From positions 569,059-633,058 of the forward strand of contig MNCI01009604.1 in NCBI GenBank assembly GCA_015680685.1: DNA of 64,000 nt, in the 5' to 3' direction. A program made the translations under genes and the position numbers. Positions 1-10,186 of the stretch are shown one piece after another (positions within the stretch are counted from its first letter, which is position 1; every line of letters starts with the position of its first letter). This stretch comes from Gnetum montanum. Its lineage: Eukaryota > Streptophyta > Gnetopsida > Gnetales > Gnetaceae. Under the pieces are notes generated by a model. That model did not search any database, was not told where the DNA came from, and saw only the letters and a program-made list of their open reading frames with translations.

Positions 1-544
1 TTTACTTGCCCAACAAGTTAGGTAAGTTACAACAATTTTAGGTGGTTTTAACCACAAAAGAGATAAAAAAGGTTGTAATTGACAAGTGGCCTTGGTATAA
101 TATACAATTAAAATACAATATATGTCCCTTTATTTTGCTTATTCAAATGAAAGGTCAAGTTTAAAATATCAAAAATATCTCAAATATCTTTCCCAACTTC
201 TTTCTTAAATAACTAGACTAACCAATTAGAAGATAAGTTAGGAGAAGGTTAAGTAGTTAGGGAGTTAGGAAATTATGCATAAAATGAGGAGCATTTTATG
301 CTAATTTTAATATAATGAGGACTTCATAGGGTAATTAAAGTTGCAAATCTTCAATGGCATTTCATAACTTGGGATAATTGGAAGCATGTCTCTAAATCAA
401 GGTGCCACATTATAAGTATTTCAATGGTCATAATATGTGTATTATATATGTTTGATTAAACCACCGATACTCCCGTGAAGCTATAGATTAATGTTTATTT
501 TATATGTGCTTTGGTGCAAAGTTTGTGGTTAAAACATTGGTGTT
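1..544. other. AT-rich intergenic DNA, no gene seen
   Basis: I see no open frame with coding character, no RNA gene and no clear LTR boundary here. The base composition shifts sharply to GC-rich at about 545. Confidence 0.5.
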
Positions 545-1215
545 GTATGTAAAAATCGCGCGTCACCGTGGAGGTTTTATCCGGTTTCAGGCAACGGCCT
601 TTCTCCTTCTTTTTTGCCGAGAAACTGCACCGATTCAAACTGTCCCCGCGCTAGAAGTCCCTGCAAAATCGTAACCGACGATCACCGCGGGAAAGGCCCT
701 GCAACTGCAATCCGACTCCGCCGTGCCCTGCAACTGCAATCCGACTTCGCCGTTGCGTGCAAGAGAAGAAAGGAGTTTTCTTTTGAAAGATAACGTGCCC
801 AAAATAGAGGATTTAAATCGCCCGAACTGTTTTTGTTTTGCCCCCAAAATTGATTTAGGGCTTCCTGCGTTTTTGTTCGAAATTTTCCCTTGAATCTTTA
901 CCGCCATTGCCACTGATTGTAGAACCAAGGGCCAACGTTCTATGGGTCTGTATTCTGCTGAAATTACCTGCAAAAACATTCAGAATTGCCGCAGCCTCAC
1001 CACCAAAATCGCCACAACATATCCCTGCGTTTTTATTTTATGTGCGGCTGAATGTTACGCGGCAGTTTGTGGGGTTTCTGTGCAGAACGAACCAGCAACG
1101 TCAATGGCTGCGGTGGCGTGGAGGGACGGATGCAGCGGTGTTTGCTGGCCTGGCTGTAGATTTACGGTGGCCATGGATCGTCCTGTAGCACCGCGGTCTT
1201 CGTTTTCCTTTTGCT
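545..1215. other. GC-rich gene-like island of unknown identity
   Basis: The segment is clearly richer in C, G and CpG than its surroundings. It holds overlapping open frames on both strands: plus 907-1188 and 942-1217, minus 635-979. None has a domain I recognise, and codon use does not favour one frame. It could be the promoter or first exon of a host gene, the 5' end of a LINE, or a captured gene fragment. It is worth marking because almost all other DNA in the first 49 kb is AT-rich retroelement sequence. Identity unknown. Confidence 0.3.
696..753 (+). repeat. Two-copy 29-bp tandem repeat
   Basis: Copies at 696-724 and 725-753 both begin GCCCTGCAACTGCAATCCGA and differ at one base near the end (CTCCG against CTTCG). 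The repeat lies inside the GC-rich island. Confidence 0.85.
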
Positions 1216-1569
1216 GATTTCTGCATAATTTCTGAACACTCGGGCGTGGCTGATTTTTGATTAATTCTTATTTCTTTTCCAATGTTGATACAACCGAATT
1301 TAATCCATCGGCAACTTCGTTCTTTTACATGAAAAACGTACTTCCTTCCTTGCCATAGTACCATTTTCTGATTTTATCAACAAGATAATTTGGCACCTTT
1401 ATCTTTTATTCAGAAGGCTTTAACATCATCATTTTTGTTTACCAGTGAATCAATCTTCTAAAAACAAACACCCATGAACCTTCAACACTAAAGCTGTAAT
1501 TTACCCATAACCATAGATTCCTCCAATATTTTGAATAAAATATTTTAACTGCTCCATGGAATGGCCAAA
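1216..1569. other. Intergenic DNA, nothing recognised
   Basis: AT-rich sequence between the GC-rich island and solo LTR A. No coding or structural signal is visible. Confidence 0.4.
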
Positions 1570-2401
1570 TGTGCCAACAGAGGTACCCCTACTCTTAACT
1601 ATATGAATACGAGCATTTCACGTACGATGCGGTCAAATTCCTAGGACTAAGTGCTTATGCACCTTTATGGAACAAGAATGGGTTGGTTAATCGTTGTCTT
1701 CCCAAACTTACTTGTATGTCATGATTGTATGGTTAAGTAAGCTTGAGGTATATGATTTTTATATCTTTTTTTTTGTTGTCCTGTGCTAATAGGGAAGGAG
1801 AGAGATAACTAAGTGACTAATTTAACTTAACTACTCATTAACTAAGTTCTAACTAATCCTGACACCAGCATTTGATCTCACTTGCCATACAAATCTTGAA
1901 CCAGTGCAAGACTACTGGGGTTACCAAATGCTAATCGTTACTGGGTTACCAAGTATTACATGCATGCTCGAAGTGACCATACTGTGTGTGTTTACTTAAG
2001 AAAGTGTAGGATGAGAGAAGACATTAATTAACTAGGAAAGAATTTAATAACATCAATTAACACTAATTAATCTATTCTCAATGCTGCAAAGTTTATCATA
2101 AAGTTCATCTTTATTACTGTACACAAGGTTTGCTCAGGTACACAATGCTTGAATAAAGATCCATTCGCTTTATGACTCCTACTGTGGGCATGCAGAAATA
2201 ATTCTAACTTTGAGAGGGAGAAAACACAAGAGTTTGGCTAAGGGTCTAACTATCTATTGCCAAACCAAGGGCACCTACCTCTTATTTATAGGTAAGGAGG
2301 CAGGTCTCAATATAGGGTATTTGACATTGCATGGTAGGCTTCGATATCGTGGAACCGATATCACGGATGCAATATTGTGGCCTCAATATCATGGTTCATC
2401 A
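1570..2401 (-). mobile_element. Solo LTR A, Gypsy-like, same group as element B
   Basis: Read on the minus strand it begins TGATGAACCATGATATTG and ends GTTGGCACA, so it has TG...CA ends. It matches the LTRs of element B along its length: GAGGTACCCCTA near the plus-strand left end, the block ending GAGGTATATGATTTTTATAT, two GGTTACCAA motifs, the TTTATAGGTAAGG region, and GATATCG palindromes at the right end. No internal region follows on either side, so it is a solo LTR left by LTR-LTR recombination, or a truncated copy. I could not find a matching target duplication (CCAAA on the left, CTATT on the right), in keeping with an old copy. Confidence 0.7.
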
Positions 2402-4479
2402 CTATTTATAATAAAAATACCAAGCAGATACAAGTAGAAGCACTAGAAATTATCTTGTGTAGTGAGAGTTATCATTTCATCTTTGGAGGTTGTTTGAATT
2501 TACATACAAATTTGATACAAAGATTCATTGGTTAATAGATCCTTATCTGTAGCTTATTTTCTCCTAAAATTTTTATGATGCTTAGATGTCGATGCTTTAT
2601 GTCCAACTAAAGTGGAAGTAGTTAAAAAGATGATTGTTTGATAGAGTTATATGAAATTTAATATCAGTCACTCATTCTATATCTATTTCTAATTGCCTAT
2701 AGTGTTGGACTGATACCTATTGTTGAGGATATGCAACTATTTAAATATTTTTACAGTGACTAATTATGGATATTAGCTTTCAAATGAATCATTAATTATG
2801 AGGAAATTCATAGGGATGTTTGAGTTATGAGAGTTTCATTTGAGGATGTTCAGTTTACCTATTATCTAGTAAATCATAGTTTAAGATGTTGAAGTCTATT
2901 AAAGTTATTGGAAGATGTGTATCATTTTTTGATTTTAATCCTTGGAATTTTTATATATATTTTGAAGGTGTTGTTGGATATTACCCATTTAAAATTTTTG
3001 AAAGGATATGAATTTTATTTAATTATGAATCTTTGGACATTTAGGACATGTATTTTATTGAGCTTGATCTTGTGATTGGGTGTTGACATTTTTGAGGATT
3101 TGGATGTCTTGAATTTGTCTTAGAACCTTGGTTGATTGGATTTTGTTGGATTCTTAAACCATTGGATTTGTTGGGACATGCCAGATTGTTGATCTTGGAA
3201 TTGTTGTGGAACATGTCAGATTGTTGGGATTTGGATTATGGTATGACATGCTGGATTGATGGTTCTTTTTGTTGGCTCATGTAGAAATGATGTTGAGTCC
3301 CTCCACCATAAATGTCAGTTGTCCATCTTTTGATGATTGTGACATGGATGGATGATGTCATGGTTTGGTTGTTTGTTGTGTGTTTCAATGATGGAACTAG
3401 CACCAAGTTTGTGGCTGGTTGGAGATGGGCTTCATGGAGTTGATTTTTATGATTAATCTCCACTGTCATTGTAATAGTGTGGCTTTCACTGTAGGTCCCA
3501 TCCAATAGAAGAGGGTGTTTCATGGCTCATTGGTCTCGTTTGGTTGGTTTCTCTAGAACATTAGAGGTGGGTATCCATAAGGACACCTCTAGCATTGACA
3601 TGTTTGGGAATCTTAGTGGGGATCCAATAGGACACCTTGATTCATTGAGACTAATAATAAATCTCTGTGCATGGTAATTTGATATTTTGTTAGAAACATT
3701 AATTTGGAACTTGAAAGTATTCATGATAATTTGATACACATTGATACTAAGTGTGGTGTGTGCTAGCCTCCTTGTATATGTGGTTGATAGATGGAGTGGA
3801 TGAATGTTGGTATTGAACCATTGTGATGATCAAATGAATTGATTCCATGCTTGTTTGATAATTTTATAGCATTGGATTTTTGGAATGTTTGTGGATTCTT
3901 AGTTTCATGTTGATGGCTGATCTTGGATGTTTGTGATGGTTGTATGTTTGGATATGTTTTGCATTGATTGTTTTGTAGGTTGCCATGCCCTACCTAGCCC
4001 CCATGAGACCTATCCTTGATTTAGCCAAAAGATGATGCCAAGGTTACTCACTCAATAGTAGTTGATATTTTTGTTTTATGTATAGGTATTTTGGGCTAGG
4101 ATGAGCATCGAGTACATGTGGCACATTGGAGATGTTCATAACACAAGATGAAATTATATGTTATTTAGAATTATAATTGCTATTTCATAAGTAGATGTAC
4201 ATTAATTTGATTCATGTGCTTAGATTTTTGTATGGATTATGAATTATGTAGTGACAATAAGAACTTATCATATTTCTTCATGTAAAATGTTTTATATGAG
4301 ATAATTATTAAATTTATAATGTCATCTATGTAAGATTTATATTCATCTTAATATTAAAAGATATAACATGTTTTCATTATCTTGTCATTAATCTCTTCTT
4401 CCTCTTGGTCATGAGTTGACCATACTTCCTTTTGCTACATTAGAATGAATTGATTTTATTACTCTACCATGACCAACCT
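2402..4479. other. TG-rich low-complexity spacer, no gene
   Basis: The stretch around 3050-3500 is dominated by short TTGGATTTGTTGGGA-like iterations, and its open frames look like by-products of that composition. It lies upstream of the decayed H1 coding region and may be the eroded 5' part of that element, but no 5' LTR or primer-binding site is visible. Confidence 0.4.
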
Positions 4480-7260
4480 TTGTTATCCATTTTTAATCCA
4501 CATAACACTCTTCATCTTAAGGGAAGGAAGGAGGCTGTTACAACCCCTATAAGAGAACCTCTTTGGGAGGAGCCCAAAGTGGAATCTGTTCAATAGATTT
4601 CCATTGCAGAAACAGGCCAGTCTAGGTAGGATGAAGCCCCTAGGCCAAGGCCTAATCTTGAAGTCACCCTCATAGAGGCTTACTTGGATAAAGGATAAAA
4701 TACAAACCAAGGAGGTTTAGAGTTCCATTCTCTAAGAATTGAAGTTTACACCCCCTCTTGGAATTGGTGCTAGATGAAGTACATATAATTTTAGGGATCT
4801 TCCATGTGATCCATTCTCTACAATAGTGAAGAATTGTACATGGGAAAGAATTACCTATTTTAGAACAACTGACATAGAAATACATTTGTAAAAATTAAAT
4901 ACATCATTATCTCCTACTTGGTTGAGGCCATTATGAAGTTCCTTAGTTTTCTTGACACTGGAGTAGCATTGCTAAAAATTTCTACATACGTGGACTTAGA
5001 AGGTAAGAAGGAATGGGTTCAACATTACTACAGACTGAACCATAAGGATTATAGTGCCCTCACAAAGGTGGAATGTGTGTATTTCAAGATTACAACCTAT
5101 CACCTGAATCCAATAGTGAGTCCCAGTAAGGTGATAGCCTTTTCCTCCTAGGAATGTGCTCTTCTAAGTGGAAAGTTCCTAGTCAACATTTTCCAACTCA
5201 TCTATCTAGAAATGGAAAATTGCTTGAAAATGAGAAGGGAAGGAAGACACTCCTCTTGCCATGTCTCATTTGAAAACTATGTAAGAGGGAAGGGATAGTA
5301 TACTATGCTAATGACATGATTCACCATGCTCTTGTTGCATCATGGTAGGAGATGATGAAGGATAAGATAGTAGCTAAGCTCTAAAGATGGAGAGGCCACC
5401 ATTGCAGCCACATGTAGCATAAGAAACTACACTAGAGGTACTTGTACCTATCAAAAGACTTAGAAAGCTTTGTGAGTAGTAGCTTGGTTTAATAGGTGGT
5501 GAGGAGTCCTTGGTTTATTGTCTAACCTTGAGCCATCTCAATGAGATCACTAAGATCATTAGCTTGCTAGATTGGGAAATAGCCTCGCTATTCTCAACTT
5601 AAAGAGACCAAGCGCCCACAAGATCTAATCCAAGTACTTGAGAAGTTGCAATGTCCATTCCAAGATAAAAATTTCCTAAAATTTTAAGGAATACTGTGAC
5701 CTTCTCTATCATATTGAAAGAAGGTGAGGGGGTGATTGTCCTAGTCATACAACATAAAGGCTAGGAGACAATGGTGGAAATGGTGGTCAATAGGATGGCT
5801 AAAGACTTGAATGCTCTTGTAGTGAGCATATTAGACATTGCTGCAATGGTAGAAATCCATGCATTCACAGGGGTAGGAAGTGATCAATTATGTGTTATCC
5901 AAATGAGAAAGTGTTGCAATGATTGGTTCAAGCTAAGAAATTAATTTTGGAGAACTTTGATATCTAGATGAAGTTATTGCCAAATAGTCGTAATTTCTTG
6001 AGATGAAGGAAAAATTGCTAATTATCAATGCTCAACTAAAGTTAGCAAATAATTCCAATTGTTAGTTGGCTACCAAGGTTATTGACTTGCATTTCCATTT
6101 CTTCAACCCTACCATTCTTAGGCCAAAGCTAACTAGGAATGAAGCTTTTTAGTAGTTTCAACATAGATTACAAGAGGCTAAGAATGTAAAGGAGGCATCA
6201 TTCTTCAATGCATCATTTTAGAAGCTATAACTTTCAACACTGACAAGGATTTATCGTAAGTTTAAAAGGAGAACTTAGTATTGATAAAGAATAATTATCA
6301 CCTATGAAATGTTGAGCAAAAAGAAAAAAAAGAATAAATGGTCAAATTCATCTACCAATAGTAGGAGTAGCTAGCTAAGATTAACCTAGATCTAAGAAGG
6401 TTGGTAGGAGAGAATCATAATTTTTTGATCGAGGAAGTTCGAGTGCTTCGCCAAAAAATAGCCATTGATGTAGTTGCCTGGAAAAATGAAGCCCTAAAAT
6501 TTGAATGGGAGAAAAAGCATTATAGGAACTAGGTTGGGCTTCTCAAATAGGTAATGAAAAGGTGATTCAATTGGAAAAGGTGAAGATGAATGAGATTCTT
6601 TGGCAACTTCAATAATTAGGCAACCTATGGAAGCCCATCTTTGATGGACTAAACATGTACAACAAAGATGAAATTTTCCTAAGGAGTTATAGATTGAGAA
6701 GATGACTAGATATATAAATTTTGCCAACCTTTGTTACACAAACCTGGTGATGTTGACAATAGGAAGGCCAAGGTTTGATTTGGAAAAGTAGGTGCCCAAT
6801 TCCTACCTTCTCTATGAGGTGAAATTTAAGCATTACAAACAGACAAAACAATAGTTGGAGATAGGAAATGTAGAGGTTGAAATTCATAGGAATAAATTCA
6901 CAAATCAATGATTTGTTGTTGAGAACCTAACCAGTAGGATGAATGACTACCATGAGCTCTAAAACTTGGTAAAGATGTTTGACATTGAATGTAAGTAATT
7001 TGTAGCCTATTTTATCAACAAAAAGGAACTATTTTCTTCGATGTTGTGCTTGTGGGACATTTCTACACCAACCCACATTGGTGAAGTTGTGTGGATTACT
7101 TACAACCCATGTGGCAAAGAAGTAAAGATGAAAGCATTGTCAGATGCTTTCATACTCCTAGTAGCAATAGTGACTACAACAAGCTAGCCTAAAATTCCAC
7201 TAGCACTAGAAAATAGCAAAGAACTATCAGCACCATAGAAGCATCCACCTCTAGGTACTA
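4480..7260 (+). pseudogene. H1 accessory coding region, decayed; coiled-coil protein of unknown function
   Basis: The region is coding-like but riddled with TAG and TAA stops and frameshifts. The longest open piece is 4918-5151 (77 codons). A second copy of the same coding region occurs at 31800-34359 plus 40846-41090, and the two agree at protein level in many blocks, for example KKEWVQHYYRL here and KKEWIQQCYG-like there, followed by TYHLN. The middle and 3' parts are rich in Lys, Glu, Gln and Leu and read like a long coiled coil. The region ends shortly before an LTR-retrotransposon polypurine tract, which places it as the 3'-most ORF of an element. I do not recognise the family. A loose resemblance to the plant-transposon-associated domain of Athila-type elements is possible but unproven. 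No reverse transcriptase motif is visible. Confidence 0.6.
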
Positions 7261-7506
7261 TTTGAGTTTCATCATGTCGTTGGTTATCCTACATGCACTT
7301 GCTATAACTTTTTGTAAAGTGTCTAATTTTATTGTAATGGAAACTAATGTTTGTAATTACGTATAGTCTGGCACTCAAAGTTAGTAGAGTTAATTAGTTA
7401 GTCTATTTATCTTCTAGTTAATAATTTCCATTTCAAAAATTTTTTAGAACCTCAATCCTACTTTTTATTCACTTGAGGACAAGTTTTTAGTTAGTTGTAG
7501 GGGGTA
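7261..7506 (+). promoter_or_regulatory. H1 3' untranslated region and polypurine tract
   Basis: The tract TTGTAGGGGGTA ends at 7506, directly before the TGAT start of the LTR, as expected for the plus-strand primer. The 18-mer CTTGAGGACAAGTTTTTA lies just upstream at 7472-7489. The same 18-mer precedes the polypurine tract of H2 (48005-48022) and, on the minus strand, of B (22831-22848). Confidence 0.75.
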
Positions 7507-8572
7507 TGATAAGTCATGAATTAGATAGGAATGCATTGACATAGCCCCATTGATGTATCCTTGTCAATGCATGGTCAAATGTGTTAATGTAAATGTGTCA
7601 ATGCTGATGTAGGTAATGCCTATATAAATGTGCTTACCACCCACATTTATGACACTTAGAAATCATGTCATAGGCAAGTTCTTGCAATTTCTCATTCCTA
7701 GAGTTAGAATATTTTCCCTCTAAGTGCCTGTAGTATGGATTTGAGAGATTGTACCATGCTATACTCAAGTGTCTATGTACTTAAATGCATTCTCATGAAC
7801 AATAATAAAGCTGATATTTCCTACATCCATTGCAACACTTAGATAAGTTTATTCTTTACATTCAACACTTTACTTTAAATGCAATTTACATTTATGGATT
7901 TAAATAATTAATTTAATTAATCATAAATATGTGAGTATCCATTCTGAGCTTACGTTACATGTCTTGAACTCACATACCCAGTGCTAGGATTACCAAGTGT
8001 TATGCTATTGGGAAAACCAAGCAATAATGTTGTTGGGATTACCAAGTAAATATGTGTTTATGCTTGAAATTAGTCACACTCATTTTGGTAGTTGATTAAT
8101 ATACATAAAAATGTAAATATTAACTAAGTACTTAGAAAGTAAATCTATTCTAAATAAAAACTCTACAACAAATATGAATCAATCTTGATCTTATTGCTAT
8201 TCATGGAATATGTTACTTGAATAAGACATCATATTATTGACTTGAATCCGTGTTCTGGGCACTCATTGACTATTTGATAAGATTATAGAAGAAAACTAAA
8301 AGAGTTTGGCTACACTATTGAACAAATGGTTGGTGAATACATGGTGGATGCTCATATATTTTTAGGCTTATGAAGGATTAATGTCGACACATGTGTCAAT
8401 GCATCCAAGGATGTGTTGACTGGGTTGCATTGATATAACTTACCAAGTTAGACTTCATCAACTAACAACATCACATTTAATTATCTAGGGTACTAGTAGC
8501 CTAGAGTTTCATGGAATTTACCTGGATCACGCATACATGCTTGTCTTTTGTATGGTTGTGTGTAGGGGCTTA
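7507..8572 (+). mobile_element. H1 3' LTR, chimeric, with an inverted LTR fragment inside
   Basis: The LTR starts TGATAAGTCATG right after the polypurine tract. It matches the H2 LTR (48039 onward) through the TATA region (CCTATATAAATG at about 7619) and the CACTTTACTTTAAATGCA block, and again from about 8462 (AACAACATCACA) to the end. The block between them, about 7927-8461, reads in the opposite orientation. The right end stops at GTGTAGGGG without the expected CA end, so about 20 bases seem to be missing. Confidence 0.7.
7927..8461 (-). mobile_element. Inverted LTR fragment inside the H1 LTR
   Basis: On the minus strand the block starts TGATGAAGTCTAAC at 8461, an LTR-like start. It then follows the order of the C and H LTRs: GTAGCCAAACTCTT, CCATGAATAGCAATAAG, TACTTAGTTAATATTTACAT, then CTTGGTAATCCCA. 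It replaces the central portion seen in the H2 LTR. Confidence 0.6.
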
Positions 8573-8580
8573 GATAAGAG

Positions 8581-8607
8581 CTTAAAGGGGTTAAGGACCC
8601 CTTTAAG
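8581..8607. repeat. Perfect 10-bp inverted repeat with 7-nt loop
   Basis: CTTAAAGGGG at 8581-8590 is exactly complementary to CCCCTTTAAG at 8598-8607, around the loop TTAAGGA. It sits between the H1 LTR and the coding-like remnant split by D1. Its role is unknown; it could be a transcript hairpin or an end structure of the older element. Confidence 0.8.
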
Positions 8608-8952
8608 ACTTTTGTACTTGAAATGCAAGACATTCTTTGCAAAGTCAAGGTTCATAAGCAAAGTCAAGATTTTGTAGAAATTTCAATAAGGGATATGGAG
8701 AAATTCAAGTCTAACTTAGAAGATATTTTGAGTAAAATTGAGAGAATATCTTCCAACCATTAAGAAAGGAAGAAAAATGAAAGGTCTAGTGAAGTAAAGA
8801 TTAATAAGAAAAAAAGTTCTCAAGTATCTCTTATTGAGCAAAGAAGTGCCCAATACTTAAGTGTCTCAAGGGAGGGAACTAAGAGCTTCATCAAGGGGAT
8901 CGAGAGATCTTCAAAGTCCAATATAGTGTATGCTACTAATCAAGGAGAGTTG
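8608..8952 (+). pseudogene. Decayed coding region interrupted by Copia element D1, left part
   Basis: A frame with coding character runs here with only one internal stop. It is charged and rich in Lys, Glu, Ser and Gln, with heptad-like segments (DMEKFKSNLEDILSKIERIS) followed by a Lys/Ser-rich stretch. It looks like the N-terminal half of a retroelement Gag or accessory protein, but I do not recognise the family. The reading stops at the D1 insertion site, where target duplication AGTTG occupies 8948-8952. Coding-like sequence resumes beyond D1 from 15184. Confidence 0.45.
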
Positions 8953-10134
8953 AATTGACCTTTTGGTATGTCAAAATAGTAAAAAAAATGTGTGATTGTA
9001 GAACAAAGTACATTGGAAACACAAGAAGAAGATGAGATGACACCTATAAAGGAAATTTAAAATGAAGATCTCATAGACCAAGATGAAGCCTACATTGATG
9101 ACAAGGAACAAACTTGTTTAGATAAAAGGATAGCTCAAAAGAAAAGGTCATCTACAAGGTCTCATGCAAACATGAAAGATTTTAAAGATCTTAGACAAGG
9201 GACAAAGACTTCAAAGCTCATCTTAGAGGTTAAAAAGAAGCATTAGCATTAAAGGGTTATTTTTAGAGAAGACATCTTGTAGAAATAGCAAATGTATACT
9301 ATCAAGGGAAGACGTCTCCAAGAAAAGGAAGATGTCTTAGTAGAATTGAAGGTAGCACAAGAGAAGATGTCTCTAAAAAACAAAAGATGTCTTTCTAGAG
9401 AGAAAGATGTCTTTCACCAGAAGATCTACTACATAAAGACATGTCAATCTTAGAGAAGACATATCCAATAACCATTATCTAGTCATTGCAAAAATTCTAA
9501 GGTGATTTTAGAAACATATTAGCTATAAGAATACTTCATTATCATTGGGAAAAAGCAAGCTTTGGTACTATCAATTATAATCATCTTGCAATCATTGTAA
9601 TTATTGTTGTTCCTCATTGTATAATCATTTATCTATTGTAATTGGTAAAAGTGAGTTATACCTCAAAGTGAAAAGGATCAAAAAAGTTAATTACATTTTT
9701 TCTTGTGATTGTTGTTGTCCATTGTTTCCGTACAAGGATGATGTGCTTCTTGTAGGAAGGCATCTTAATTGAGCTTATCATGATTTTGTGAGATTGAGTG
9801 TTGGTTTAGTGCCAGAACATTCTAGAGTGGAGCTCAAGTTATAAAGGTTATGGGATCCTAGAAATCACATTCTAATCTTATCAAGACCTTGTGGGTTTTA
9901 ATGGAATCATAGTGCCAAATCACTCTATTATAGAGCTTAGAGCCTGTACTGGGTGTGATACCCTTCAAACCACTTTTGAGAGCAACAAAGTCCAGAGGTG
10001 TCCTTACAAACTACCCTCTAAGTGTGGACTACCCAAGCTGGGCAACCACATTAATCTTGGTGTGTGCTTTGCTTTAAAGAATTTTTTATTTGGGGAACTC
10101 ATTCATCCCCCCCTTCTAAGTTCAATGATCCACA
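8953..10134 (+). repeat. D1 5' LTR
   Basis: The start AATTGACCTTTTGG corresponds to TGTTGACCTTTTGG in the 3' copy, so the terminal TG has mutated. The end is ATCCACA. Between about 9265 and 9470 it carries a dense cluster of the 8-mer AGATGTCT and its reverse complement AGACATCT. It is shorter than the 3' LTR, which carries an internal duplication. Confidence 0.85.
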
Positions 10135-10136
10135 AG

Positions 10137-10148
10137 TGGTATTAGAGT
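10137..10148 (+). promoter_or_regulatory. D1 primer-binding site, tRNA-iMet type
   Basis: TGGTATTAGAGT lies two bases after the 5' LTR. It differs from the plant tRNA-iMet complement TGGTATCAGAGC by two C-to-T changes. Confidence 0.85.
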
Positions 10149-10186
10149 TTGGTACTCTTCTTCATCATCAACTTCAATAGTGAACA

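Noticed and set aside
1101-1364. 87-codon minus-strand frame in the GC-rich island
   Set aside because: It overlaps competing frames, has no domain and has no splice context; it was left within the island entry.
3236-3523. 95-codon minus-strand frame
   Set aside because: Lies in TG-rich low-complexity sequence with no recognisable domain or partner exons.
8948-8952. D1 LTR starting at the visible TGAATTGACC (8951)
   Set aside because: Starting at 8953 aligns with the 3' LTR without an indel and leaves AGTTG, which matches AGTTC on the right side at four of five bases.
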